Below, piece by piece: positions 1 to 6,418 of a stretch of DNA of 32,756 bases. This DNA comes from Lawsonibacter sp. (GTDB taxonomy: Bacteria; Bacillota; Clostridia; Oscillospirales; Oscillospiraceae). Position numbers and translations under genes: made by a program. Each line of letters begins with the position of its first letter. Within the stretch, counting starts at the first letter, position 1. The DNA lies in NCBI GenBank assembly GCA_022801435.1, contig JAAWSG010000024.1, positions 1-32,756 of the forward strand, in the 5' to 3' direction. The notes below the pieces were generated by a model. It searched no databases. It worked only from the letters and a program-made list of their open reading frames with translations, and was not told the origin of the DNA.

Positions 1-1410
1 GGCAACAACGGCGGGGACGGGGTGGCCTGCGCCCGCCTGCTGATGGAGCGGGGCGGCTGTCAGGTCCGGGCGTTCTTTGTGGGGGACCGGTCCAGAATGA
101 CCCCCGACGAGCGGGCGATGGAGGAAAAGCTCACCGCCGCCGGGGGATGTCTGGAGGATTTTACCGTGGACATGACCAGCCGGGAGACCCTGGAGGCCGC
201 CATGGACCATGAGCAGCAGAAAATCCTGGCCTGGCTGTCCACCTGTGACTGCATGGTGGACGCCCTCTTCGGCATCGGCTTGAAGCGGCCGGTGGAGGGG
301 GTGTTCCGCACCGCGGTCTCGCAGATGCAGAAACAGCGCTGTCCGGTGGTGGCCTGCGATGTCCCCTCCGGAGTGAATGCGGACACGGGGGAGGTATTGG
401 GGGAGGCGGTCCAGGCCAGCGTGACCGTCACCTTCACCCGGGGCAAGCCGGGGCTGTACATGGGGGCGGGGGCTGGCTGCGCCGGAGAGGTGCGGATTGT
501 GGACATCGGCATCCCCTGGGAGGCGGAGTCCCGGCTGTTCCGGAACGCACCCCGCTTGGAGGTGGTGTCCCAGCCCGATTCCTGCCTGCCCCGCCGCCCC
601 CGGAACGCCCACAAGGGGGAGTTTGGCAAGCTCTTTCTGCTGGCCGGCTCGGAGGGCTATACCGGCGCTCCCGTCCTGGCCGCCCGGGCCGCTCTGCGCA
701 GCGGGGCGGGGCTGGTGTACCTGGGGGTCCCCCGGGAGATTTATCCCATAGTGGCCGTCAAGTGCGACGAGGCCATGCCCTTCCCCCTGCCCGAGGACTG
801 CTCCGCCATTTTGGAGCGGGCGCGGAGCTGTGACATCGCCCTCATCGGACCCGGTCTGGGGAGGGCCCCGGAGACACAGGCGCTTGTCCTCCGCCTGCTG
901 GCCGGTCTGGACTGTCCCGTGGTGCTGGACGCGGATGGCATAAACGCCCTGGCGGGACATATAGATGTATTGGACAAACGGCAGGCCCCCACCGTCCTCA
1001 CCCCCCACGAGGGGGAGTTTGGAAGGCTGACCGGGTGCGCCCTGCCCGTCCGGGACCGGCTGTCCGCCGCCCGGGAGTTTGCCCGGGACCACCGCTGCGT
1101 TCTGGTCCTCAAGGGGCAGGGGACGGTCACCGCCGCTCCGGACGGCTCCGCCTGGATCAACGCCACAGGGAACCCCGGCATGGCCAAGGGGGGCTCCGGG
1201 GACGTGCTGGCGGGGATGATCGCCGGACTTCTGGGGCAGAAGCACTTGCGCAGGGAGCGGGACAACATCCCGGAGCTGACGGTGGAGGCGGTCTGTCTCC
1301 ACGGCCTGGCCGGCGACCTGTGCGCCCGGAGACTGGGGGAGTACGCCATGCTGCCCTCCGACCTTATCGAAACCCTGCCCCAGGCGCTGCGGGAGTGGAC
1401 GGAGGAATAA
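1..1410 (+). CDS. nnrD: Bifunctional NAD(P)H-hydrate epimerase / ADP-dependent NAD(P)H-hydrate dehydratase, 5' partial
   Basis: Repairs hydrated NADH and NADPH in the cytosol: the N-terminal YjeF-type domain interconverts R and S hydrates, and the C-terminal ribokinase-like domain dehydrates the S form using ADP. The frame is open from base 1, where it reads GNNGGDG, the conserved epimerase motif, so the true start lies upstream of the window. The epimerase part continues to about residue 185 (GIGLKRPVEG, CDVPSGVNADTG). The dehydratase part carries KGEFGKLFLLAGS, LTPHEGEF and, near the end, NPGMAKGGSGDVLAG, the nucleotide-binding signature. The two-domain fusion is common in Firmicutes and is often followed by alr, as here. 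The next gene begins about 20 nt downstream, so one transcript is likely. Assignment is secure; only the N-terminus is missing. Confidence 0.95.
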   Translation, partial: GNNGGDGVACARLLMERGGCQVRAFFVGDRSRMTPDERAMEEKLTAAGGCLEDFTVDMTSRETLEAAMDHEQQKILAWLSTCDCMVDALFGIGLKRPVEGVFRTAVSQMQKQRCPVVACDVPSGVNADTGEVLGEAVQASVTVTFTRGKPGLYMGAGAGCAGEVRIVDIGIPWEAESRLFRNAPRLEVVSQPDSCLPRRPRNAHKGEFGKLFLLAGSEGYTGAPVLAARAALRSGAGLVYLGVPREIYPIVAVKCDEAMPFPLPEDCSAILERARSCDIALIGPGLGRAPETQALVLRLLAGLDCPVVLDADGINALAGHIDVLDKRQAPTVLTPHEGEFGRLTGCALPVRDRLSAAREFARDHRCVLVLKGQGTVTAAPDGSAWINATGNPGMAKGGSGDVLAGMIAGLLGQKHLRRERDNIPELTVEAVCLHGLAGDLCARRLGEYAMLPSDLIETLPQALREWTEE

Positions 1411-1428
1411 AATAACGGAGGTATGACT

Positions 1429-2007
1429 GTGCGCAAGCTGCTGCTCTGCGTACCAATGATGACCCTCCTGCTGGCCGGCTGCGGCGCGGGGGGAGTGAGC
1501 GAGGCGGAACAGCTGGCCCTGACCATCCGGGGGGAGTACCTGGGGATGGAGAGCTGTACCGCCCAGGCGTCTGTGACCGCGGACTATGGACAGCGGGTGT
1601 ATCAGTATGAGATGGACATCTCGGTGGAGGGGGAGGAGACGGTTTTGCACCTCACCGCTCCGGATACCGTGTCCGGGTTTACCGCCCGGGTGACCGGGGA
1701 GGACAGCGTCCTGGAGTATGACGGGGTGTGGGTGGAGACCGGCCCCCTGGACGAAAGCGGGCTGACTCCCGTCTCCGCCCTGCCCGCCCTGCTGGAGGAG
1801 GCCCGGTCCGGGTATATCACCGCCTGCGCCCTGGAGGAGGACGGCGCTCTGCTCCGGGTGGACCTGGGGGACCCGGCGGGAAGCCCGGGCACAGGGACCG
1901 AGACCGCCCTGTGGTTTGACGCCTCCTCCCACGCCATGACCCGGGGGGAGCTGTCGGTGGACGGCTTCCGGGTGATTTTATACGAATTTTCCCAATTTAC
2001 CATGTGA
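1429..2007 (+). CDS. GerS-like LolA-fold lipoprotein
   Basis: Small exported lipoprotein of 192 residues. The N-terminus has basic residues, a hydrophobic stretch and the lipobox LLAGC with the lipidated cysteine at residue 18. The rest is beta-rich, with repeated short strands and a late WFD...SVDGFRVILYEFSQF segment, which resembles LolA-type and GerS-type lipoproteins. In Clostridioides difficile the germination lipoprotein GerS is encoded directly before an alanine racemase gene (recalled from the literature), and this gene also directly precedes alr. A role in spore cortex modification or germination is therefore an inference from context and fold, not from sequence identity. The start chosen is GTG at 1429, seven bases after GGAGG (1417-1421); an ATG at 1423 lies only one base from that ribosome site. 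Confidence 0.75.
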   Translation: MRKLLLCVPMMTLLLAGCGAGGVSEAEQLALTIRGEYLGMESCTAQASVTADYGQRVYQYEMDISVEGEETVLHLTAPDTVSGFTARVTGEDSVLEYDGVWVETGPLDESGLTPVSALPALLEEARSGYITACALEEDGALLRVDLGDPAGSPGTGTETALWFDASSHAMTRGELSVDGFRVILYEFSQFTM

Positions 2008-2022
2008 AAAAGGGGGATACCC

Positions 2023-3186
2023 ATGACCGATATCCGAACCGCCCGCACCTGGGCTGAGATCGACCTGGACGCTCTGGCCCACAACTACCGCCTCCTGCGC
2101 AGGCTGTCCGCGCCCCGGAGTCCCGCGTGTGATGTGCCCAAATTCCTGGGGCTGGTGAAGTCCAACGCCTACGGACACGGGGCGGTCCAGATTTCCCGGA
2201 CCCTCCAGTCGCTGGGGGCGGACATGCTGGCGGTGGCCTGTCTGGCGGAGGGGATCGAGCTGCGGGAGGCGGGTATCACCCTCCCCATCCTCTGCCTGGG
2301 CCAGACCCCTCCGGAGTACGCCCGGGAGCTGCTGGAGTACAACATCACCCAGGAGGTGGGAGACCTGGAGACGGGAGAAGCCCTCTCCGCCGCCGCCGTC
2401 AAGGCCGGAAAGACGCTGAAAATCCACGTCAAGCTGGACACCGGTATGGGCCGTTTGGGCTTTGTGTGGACGGAGGGGTGGGAGATTGCCGCCTGTGAGG
2501 CGATTTGGACCCTGTGCGCTCTCCCCGGTCTGAAGGCGGAGGGGCTGTTTACCCACTTCGCCAACGCCGATGGGGACCGGGATTACACCGTGCTCCAGGA
2601 AAGACGCTTTGCTCAGGCTGTAGAGATGCTGGGGGACAATGAGGCTGCGCCGTCCTTTGAAATTTATCATTGCGCGGCCAGCGCCGCTGTGTTAAACTTC
2701 CCATGGAGCCATAGCAGCATGATCCGCCCCGGCATCGCCCTGTACGGCTATGTCCCCGACCCCTCGCTGGAGGACCCGGGGCTGCGGCCGGTGATGACGG
2801 TGAAGAGCCGGGCCGCCGCCGTCCGAGAGCTGCCCGCCGGGTCCAAAATCAGCTACGGCTGCACCGCGGAGCTGGCGCGGGACTCCAAAATCGCCGTCCT
2901 GCCCATCGGCTACGGGGACGGCTACCCCCGTTCCCTGTCCAACCGGGCGGAGGTGCTCATCCAGGGGACCCCCTGCCCTGTTGTGGGCCGCATCTGTATG
3001 GACATGTGCATGGTGGACGTGACCTGCCTGCCCGGGGTACATACGGGGGAGGAGGTCACCGTGTACGGCTCCGGCCTGACCCAGCGGGCGGCGGAGCTGG
3101 ACGGGACCATCGTGTACGAATTGCTCTGCCGCATCTCCCCCCGGGTCCCCCGGATCTACCGGACAGGCGGGGCGGCGCTCCCCTGA
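2023..3186 (+). CDS. alr: Alanine racemase
   Basis: PLP-dependent enzyme converting L-alanine to D-alanine for peptidoglycan and, in spore formers, for germination control. The 387-residue length is usual for the family. The cofactor lysine is K46 in the motif VKSNAYGHG, and the second catalytic residue is the tyrosine near position 278 in SYGCTAE. The barrel-end motif RPGIALYGY and the C-terminal segment GRICMDMCMVDVT are both present. A GGGGG ribosome site lies about 8 nt before the ATG. It follows the GerS-like gene by 15 nt and is probably in the nnr transcript. In many Firmicutes a mazE antitoxin gene follows alr; here there is a 252-nt gap instead. Confidence 0.97.
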   Translation: MTDIRTARTWAEIDLDALAHNYRLLRRLSAPRSPACDVPKFLGLVKSNAYGHGAVQISRTLQSLGADMLAVACLAEGIELREAGITLPILCLGQTPPEYARELLEYNITQEVGDLETGEALSAAAVKAGKTLKIHVKLDTGMGRLGFVWTEGWEIAACEAIWTLCALPGLKAEGLFTHFANADGDRDYTVLQERRFAQAVEMLGDNEAAPSFEIYHCAASAAVLNFPWSHSSMIRPGIALYGYVPDPSLEDPGLRPVMTVKSRAAAVRELPAGSKISYGCTAELARDSKIAVLPIGYGDGYPRSLSNRAEVLIQGTPCPVVGRICMDMCMVDVTCLPGVHTGEEVTVYGSGLTQRAAELDGTIVYELLCRISPRVPRIYRTGGAALP

Positions 3187-3334
3187 AGCTGGAGAGAGAC
3201 GGGCGGACAGGCCGGAGGAGGACCCGCCGTACCCGCCCGGCCCGTCCCAGCATAGGATGGGATGGAGCGCGGGGAGCCGGTTCCCCGGGCGCGAAGGGGC
3301 GGCGGGTCTTTGGAGCAAAATCTTTTGGCACAGG

Positions 3335-3415
3335 TATAAATCCCGCCGCCCTGTGGGAGACTCATAGTACAGCGTTACATACGGCTGCCCTGCGGTCCGA
3401 TGCAGCGCGTACTAT
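3335..3415 (+). promoter_or_regulatory. Structured leader of mazF with a possible -10 element
   Basis: Part of the 252-nt gap between alr and mazF, which holds no convincing antitoxin gene. TATAAA at 3335-3340 could be a -10 box; its -35 (TTGGAG, 3310-3315) is poor and 19 nt away. Downstream, ATAGTAC (3364-3370) and GTACTAT (3409-3415) form a perfect 7-bp inverted repeat. Nested inside are a short GC pairing and GCTGC (3384-3388) against GCAGC (3402-3406). The RNA could fold into one branched hairpin ending 23 nt before the mazF start. The unpaired left side contains UACAU (3376-3380), the cleavage sequence known for MazF of Bacillus subtilis. Function as an operator or self-processing site is inferred. 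Confidence 0.4.
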
Positions 3416-3438
3416 CTTCCAGCGGAGTGTGAACGTAC

Positions 3439-3804
3439 GTGGACAACAATGTGAAACGAGGCGACATCTTCTACGCCGATCTCAGCCCGGTGGTGGGCAG
3501 CGAGCAGGGGGGCGTCCGCCCTGTTTTGATCGTACAGAACGATACTGGCAACCGGCACAGCCCCACCGTCATCGCCGCGGCCATTACCTCACAGACCGGA
3601 AAGGCGCGTCTGCCCACCCATATCTCGGTAGCGCCCCTGAGCTGCGGACTGCCTAAGGAGTCCGTGATCCTGTTGGAGCAGGTGCGCACACTGGATAAGC
3701 GCCGCCTGAGGGAGAAGATGGGCCGTCTGGATGAGAATGTCATGCGGCAGGTGGATACGGCCATTGCGGTGAGCTTTGGCCTCCACCCGGAGACCATGGT
3801 GTAA
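3439..3804 (+). CDS. mazF: MazF/PemK-family mRNA interferase toxin
   Basis: Endoribonuclease toxin (EndoA type) that cleaves single-stranded mRNA; B. subtilis EndoA cuts at UACAU. The 121-residue protein shows the family pattern RGDIFYADLSPVVGSEQGGVRPVLIVQND at its start (R27 matches the catalytic arginine), then VIAAAIT with the catalytic threonine near 50, ARLPTH, and VLLEQVRTLDKRRL. A GTG start at 3439 is preceded by GGAG at 3424-3427; a second GTG at 3451 would remove four residues. In most Firmicutes the MazE/NdoAI antitoxin gene sits between alr and mazF; I see no such reading frame here, so the toxin appears solitary or its antitoxin lies elsewhere. The reading frame itself contains no TACAT. 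Confidence 0.93.
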   Translation: MDNNVKRGDIFYADLSPVVGSEQGGVRPVLIVQNDTGNRHSPTVIAAAITSQTGKARLPTHISVAPLSCGLPKESVILLEQVRTLDKRRLREKMGRLDENVMRQVDTAIAVSFGLHPETMV

Positions 3805-3808
3805 CACC

Positions 3809-3837
3809 GGCCCCGCCCCCGGCGGCGGGGCCTACAT
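3809..3837 (+). promoter_or_regulatory. GC hairpin with adjacent UACAU between mazF and the next gene
   Basis: GGCCCCGCC (3809-3817) and GGCGGGGCC (3824-3832) form a 9-bp stem with a six-base loop right after the mazF stop. It is followed by TACAT (3833-3837), not by a T-run, so it does not look like an ordinary terminator. It could stabilise an mRNA end or mark a MazF cleavage point; both are inferences. Confidence 0.45.
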
Positions 3838-3853
3838 AAAGAAGGAGAATTTT

Positions 3854-4411
3854 ATGAACAAGTTGGACAAGCGGGGAGCGCCCGCTCTGGCCGCCGCCGG
3901 ACTGGGGGTGCTGCTTCTGGCTTCGGGCGCGGCCTGGGCGGCGGGGGAGCAGGACGACCCCCTGATTACCCTGGGCTATCTGAACAAGGTGGCCCTCCCC
4001 CAGGTGGTGGAGCAGGTGGAGGAGCGGACCGCCCAGAGACAGGCGGAGCTGGAAAAAACCTTTGACGAACAGCTGGCCCTCTACCGCCAGCAGGCCGCCC
4101 AGGGGAGCGCCGGAAGTACAGGAGGGACCGCCGGGAGCGAGAACGGGGTCTCCTTCACCCTGGTCACCCTGAGCCGGGGCCAGACCATGTCCCTGGAGGT
4201 GGGCTGCGAGCTGCTCCTGCGGGTGGGGAGCGCGTCAGTGAACGCCGCCACCAGCCCCGCCCTTATCGACATGACCACCGGGGGCTCCATCGACAGCGGG
4301 ACCTCCCTCACCCGCAACCACCTGTACATCGCCACCATCCCCGACCGTACCCTCACCGCCACCGCCGATACCGTGCGGCTGCTGGTCCGGGGAGGATACT
4401 CGGTCACCTGA
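3854..4411 (+). CDS. Exported protein of unknown function with coiled-coil segment
   Basis: I do not recognise a characterised family. The 185-residue protein starts at an ATG 6 nt after AAGGAG and opens with a signal peptide: basic MNKLDKR, then a hydrophobic Ala/Leu stretch and AWA-AGEQ, a good signal peptidase I site near residue 30. Residues about 45-80 are rich in Glu and Gln (VVEQVEERTAQRQAELEKTFDEQ), predicting a short coiled coil, followed by a Gly/Ser/Thr linker. The C-terminal half (GVSFTLVTLSRGQTM to the end) looks like a compact beta domain, with LEVGCELLLRVG and a terminal LLVRGGYSV. It is the last gene before a strong terminator and may be co-transcribed with mazF. Its location is probably outside the membrane or in the spore envelope space. 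Confidence 0.7.
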   Translation: MNKLDKRGAPALAAAGLGVLLLASGAAWAAGEQDDPLITLGYLNKVALPQVVEQVEERTAQRQAELEKTFDEQLALYRQQAAQGSAGSTGGTAGSENGVSFTLVTLSRGQTMSLEVGCELLLRVGSASVNAATSPALIDMTTGGSIDSGTSLTRNHLYIATIPDRTLTATADTVRLLVRGGYSVT

Positions 4412-4419
4412 TATAACGC

Positions 4420-4454
4420 CCCCGCCTCCTGAGACAGAGGCGGGGATTTTCTTT
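4420..4454 (+). terminator. Intrinsic terminator of the nnr-alr-mazF region
   Basis: CCCCGCCTC (4420-4428) pairs perfectly with GAGGCGGGG (4437-4445) across an eight-base loop and is followed by ATTTTCTTT. It begins 8 nt after the stop of the exported-protein gene. Confidence 0.92.
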
Positions 4455-4508
4455 GGACTGCAGTGGAGCGCGGAGATTTTTGGGGCCTTTTGGGGGTCTA
4501 AAACCTGG

Positions 4509-4536
4509 AATATTTGTCCAGACTATCCATAGAATA
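4509..4536 (+). promoter_or_regulatory. Candidate mother-cell (sigma-E/K-type) sporulation promoter for DUF2508-bofA
   Basis: CATAGAATA at 4528-4536 fits the sigma-K -10 pattern CATAnnnTA and differs by one base from the sigma-E pattern CATACAnT. AATA (4509-4512) lies 15 nt upstream as a possible sigma-E -35. B. subtilis bofA is transcribed by sigma-E, which is why this weak match is worth recording. No good sigma-A promoter is seen in the gap. Confidence 0.35.
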
Positions 4537-4573
4537 GAACCAGGCAGACAATGTGAAAGGAAGTGACCCCACA

Positions 4574-4816
4574 ATGGCTCAGACTGCGCGAAAGGCGGCC
4601 CCCTTCCGGAGGGGGAACCGCGCCCAGCTGGAGGAGCGCCAGGAGCTGATGCGCTCCCTGTCCCACACCCGCACCCTGCTCAGCCAGGCCTACGGCGGCT
4701 TCAACAGCACCAGCGACAACGACCTGATTGAGTCCTATGTCTTCGAGATTAACGCCCTCCAGGCCCGGTACAACTACCTGCTGCGCCGGGTGAAGGAGCT
4801 GGAGGAGGCCCAATGA
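4574..4816 (+). CDS. DUF2508 (YaaL-like) family protein
   Basis: Small protein of 80 residues with no signal or membrane segment. It is mostly helical and charged, with SHTRTLLSQAYGGFNSTSDNDLIESYVFEINALQARYNYLLRRVKELE, matching the DUF2508/YaaL family that sits before bofA in many Firmicutes. The ATG at 4574 follows AAAGGAAG by about 11 nt. Its stop overlaps the start of bofA (ATGA at 4813-4816), so translation is probably coupled. The biochemical role of the family is unknown; conserved linkage to bofA suggests a role in sporulation. Here it is not preceded by recR, its common neighbour, but by an unrelated operon. Confidence 0.88.
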   Translation: MAQTARKAAPFRRGNRAQLEERQELMRSLSHTRTLLSQAYGGFNSTSDNDLIESYVFEINALQARYNYLLRRVKELEEAQ

Positions 4817-5079
4817 CCGATCTGCCCGGATACGCGGCCTGGAGCCTGGCAGGGCTGACCCTGTGCGCCGCCCTGCTGGTGCTCCGCCGCCCCATGGCAC
4901 GTCTGATCCGGCTTGCCCTCCGCTCCAGTGCGGGGCTGGCCGTTTTGATACTCTTTTCCCAGACCGGACAGCTGCTGGGGGTGAAGCTGGGAGTCAACCT
5001 GCTCAACGCCCTGGTGCTGGGGGCGCTGGGCATCCCCGGCTTCGGCCTGCTGCTGATGCTCCAGTGGGCCCTGCGGTAG
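4813..5079 (+). CDS. bofA: Pro-sigma-K processing inhibitor BofA
   Basis: Integral membrane protein of 88 residues. In B. subtilis BofA holds the SpoIVFB protease inactive in the outer forespore membrane until a forespore signal arrives, so that sigma-K appears at the right time. The sequence has hydrophobic segments at about 8-25 and 38-56 and the family-typical C-terminal half GVKLGVNLLNALVLGALGIPGFGLLLML. It overlaps the DUF2508 gene by 4 nt. Its last seven codons and the following 15 nt lie in a 37-nt sequence repeated at 6288-6324, beyond the next two genes, so foreign DNA appears to have entered exactly at the 3' end of bofA and left the protein intact. Confidence 0.92.
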   Translation: MTDLPGYAAWSLAGLTLCAALLVLRRPMARLIRLALRSSAGLAVLILFSQTGQLLGVKLGVNLLNALVLGALGIPGFGLLLMLQWALR

Positions 5080-5095
5080 GGAAAACTTTTTCCGT
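5059..5095 (+). repeat. Direct repeat, left copy (bofA 3' end)
   Basis: Thirty-seven bases covering the last codons of bofA (LQWALR and stop) and 15 nt beyond. It matches 6288-6324 at 36 of 37 positions; the only difference is T5065 against C6294. The right part contains the near-palindrome GGAAAACTTTTTCC. Unit spacing is 1,229 nt. Confidence 0.95.
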
Positions 5096-5115
5096 GATTC
5101 TATACAGTGTTTTTC

Positions 5116-5144
5116 TTGACAAAACCAATAATACATTCTATACT
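5116..5144 (+). promoter_or_regulatory. Sigma-A promoter of the inserted cassette
   Basis: TTGACA (5116-5121), a 17-nt spacer and TATACT (5139-5144): a nearly perfect housekeeping promoter just inside the left repeat, directing transcription of the membrane protein and ImmA-type genes. Confidence 0.85.
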
Positions 5145-5248
5145 GAACATAGAGTTGCCGCCCCAGTGTGTTTTCTCTCCCACTGTGTTGGCAGCTCATT
5201 CTATTTCCCTGCCATAGAGAAGAGGGGGAATGCGATACGCGAAAGACC

Positions 5249-5668
5249 ATGCAGGCCGTTGTCTTATATTGGATGGATCGAAACAGTAACATTTTTAGGA
5301 ACTACCTTGACGCAATGTTTGGCATTGTTCCCCTGGTGCTCCTCCCGGCAGGGTCGCTTCTCCCCACCCTCTTGGTCGCGGAGGCGGATTTCTGGAACTA
5401 TACCTTTCCGATTTCCTGCATCAGCATCGCGGGGATCTACGACGCCTATGGCAGAATGGAGGCAAACAGACCAAAAAACATCAAGCTGGGGATCAGGATG
5501 GCCTTGAACAGCTTGGCGGTGTTTCTTTCCGCTATACTATTGCAGCATGGCAGGGTTGTGAGATTGACTCCAGGTGTGGTGCTGACGTTGTGCGGTGCGC
5601 TGCTGCTGCGGGAAATCTGGCAGCGGGTCATAACATCCATCCAGATGAGTGAATGGTATCCCGGATGA
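5249..5668 (+). CDS. Putative membrane protein of the inserted cassette
   Basis: I do not recognise the family. The 139-residue version starting at ATG 5249 has about four hydrophobic segments: IVPLVLLPAGSLLPTLLVA, FPISCISIAGIY, ALNSLAVFLSAILL and GVVLTLCGALLL, so an integral membrane protein is likely. The start is uncertain. The reading frame is open back to a GTG at 5168 (166 residues) that has no ribosome site, and the purine-rich GAGGGGG (5222-5228) is about 20 nt before 5249. A 19-codon frame starting at ATG 5230 overlaps in another frame and could be a leader peptide. It lies 16 nt before the ImmA-type protease gene and shares its promoter, which suggests a functional pair. Its bases are less GC-rich than those of the neighbouring operons. 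Confidence 0.6.
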   Translation: MQAVVLYWMDRNSNIFRNYLDAMFGIVPLVLLPAGSLLPTLLVAEADFWNYTFPISCISIAGIYDAYGRMEANRPKNIKLGIRMALNSLAVFLSAILLQHGRVVRLTPGVVLTLCGALLLREIWQRVITSIQMSEWYPG

Positions 5669-5684
5669 AAGAGGTGGAGAAAAA

Positions 5685-6257
5685 ATGATGCTATTTCGGA
5701 AAAGACGTCTGTCCGTGGAAAAGATGATCGAGCTGGAGGATAAGCTGGCACAAAGCCGGCTGGCGGAAATTGGATATGCGAAGACGGACGAGGAGCTGGC
5801 TGAAATACTAAAACTTGAAATTGTGGTAGTGCAGGATGACGACCTGCCCAAAGATACAGAGGCCACTTTGACGAGTCATGGAAATCCAGAGTTTTTTGGT
5901 CAGATTCGGGTGAAAAAGACATACCGGTGCAGCATGTTCGCGTGTATCCATGAGATTATCCACTATGTATTCGATGTTGGATGCGGGTGCTATGTGCAGG
6001 AGTCCTTTGAGCGGAAGGTCCGGGGCAAAACACAGGATACCCATGAGCAGGAGATTAACTATATGACGGCGTCGTACTCCATGCCCTTTGTTCAAATCAA
6101 GGAAGCAATTCAGAGATATGATGCCAGTTTTCCCAAAATGGATGAGCTGGTGTTTATCCATGACTTGTGTAAGCGCTATGGGCAGGAACGGGAGCCTGTT
6201 CTGCGCAGGATTCGGGAGGTCAAGCGGATCGACCGGGAGCGGAGAACAAACGGCTGA
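5685..6257 (+). CDS. ImmA/IrrE-family metallo-endopeptidase
   Basis: Predicted cytosolic zinc protease of 190 residues. The zinc-binding motif is HEIIH at residues 89-93 (HExxH), and acidic residues follow in EQEINYMTASYSMP (E121, E123), the usual layout of ImmA/IrrE enzymes. The N-terminus is basic and helical. In ICEBs1 ImmA cleaves the phage-like repressor ImmR, and in Deinococcus IrrE cleaves DdrO; those partners are XRE-type regulators, but none is encoded next to this gene. The neighbour is instead a membrane protein. The ATG at 5685 follows GAGGTGGAG by about 5 nt. The lower GC content and flanking repeats suggest acquisition by transfer. Family assignment is good; the substrate is unknown. 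Confidence 0.85.
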   Translation: MMLFRKRRLSVEKMIELEDKLAQSRLAEIGYAKTDEELAEILKLEIVVVQDDDLPKDTEATLTSHGNPEFFGQIRVKKTYRCSMFACIHEIIHYVFDVGCGCYVQESFERKVRGKTQDTHEQEINYMTASYSMPFVQIKEAIQRYDASFPKMDELVFIHDLCKRYGQEREPVLRRIREVKRIDRERRTNG

Positions 6258-6287
6258 TTCAAAGTATGCAGGTATCATATTTTGCTC

Positions 6288-6324
6288 CTCCAGCGGGCCC
6301 TGCGGTAGGGAAAACTTTTTCCGT
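6288..6324 (+). repeat. Direct repeat, right copy (bofA tail remnant)
   Basis: Second copy of the 37-nt repeat, 36/37 identical to 5059-5095. It still encodes a fragment of the bofA C-terminus (LQRALR and stop) with no gene in front of it. The serC promoter begins 7 nt later. Confidence 0.95.
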
Positions 6325-6330
6325 CTCCGA

Positions 6331-6359
6331 TTGACATCCGCGGCCCTTTTCACTATAAT
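6331..6359 (+). promoter_or_regulatory. Consensus sigma-A promoter of serC
   Basis: TTGACA (6331-6336), 17-nt spacer, TATAAT (6354-6359): a perfect match to both consensus hexamers at optimal spacing, 60 nt before the serC start. Strong constitutive transcription is expected. Confidence 0.95.
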
Positions 6360-6418
6360 AAGGTATCGCCCTGGAAGCGGGGCGGTACTTTTATTCTGTA
6401 TGAGAGGAGCTGTTGTCA

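Larger units (their letters stand above)
5096..6324. mobile_element. Candidate integrated cassette between 37-nt direct repeats at the bofA 3' end
   Basis: The stretch between the repeats (with one repeat copy) carries its own consensus promoter and two genes unrelated to sporulation. Its composition differs from its surroundings: I counted 31/60 and 26/60 G+C in two lines within it (5821-5880, 6061-6120) against 43/60 in a line of the neighbouring DUF2508 gene (4621-4680). Duplication of a gene's 3' end at both borders is the usual footprint of site-specific integration. No integrase, transposase or other mobility gene is present, so it would be non-autonomous, a remnant, or moved in trans. 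The mechanism is inferred. Confidence 0.5.

Noticed and set aside
3187-3438. A possible mazE antitoxin gene between alr and mazF
   Set aside because: The only long frame through this gap reads as Arg/Pro/Gly-rich sequence unlike MazE, has no ribosome site and overlaps alr and mazF in another frame.
5230-5289. A 19-codon frame directly after GAGGGGG
   Set aside because: The ribosome site is only one base from the ATG, and the frame overlaps the membrane protein gene; kept only as a possible leader peptide.
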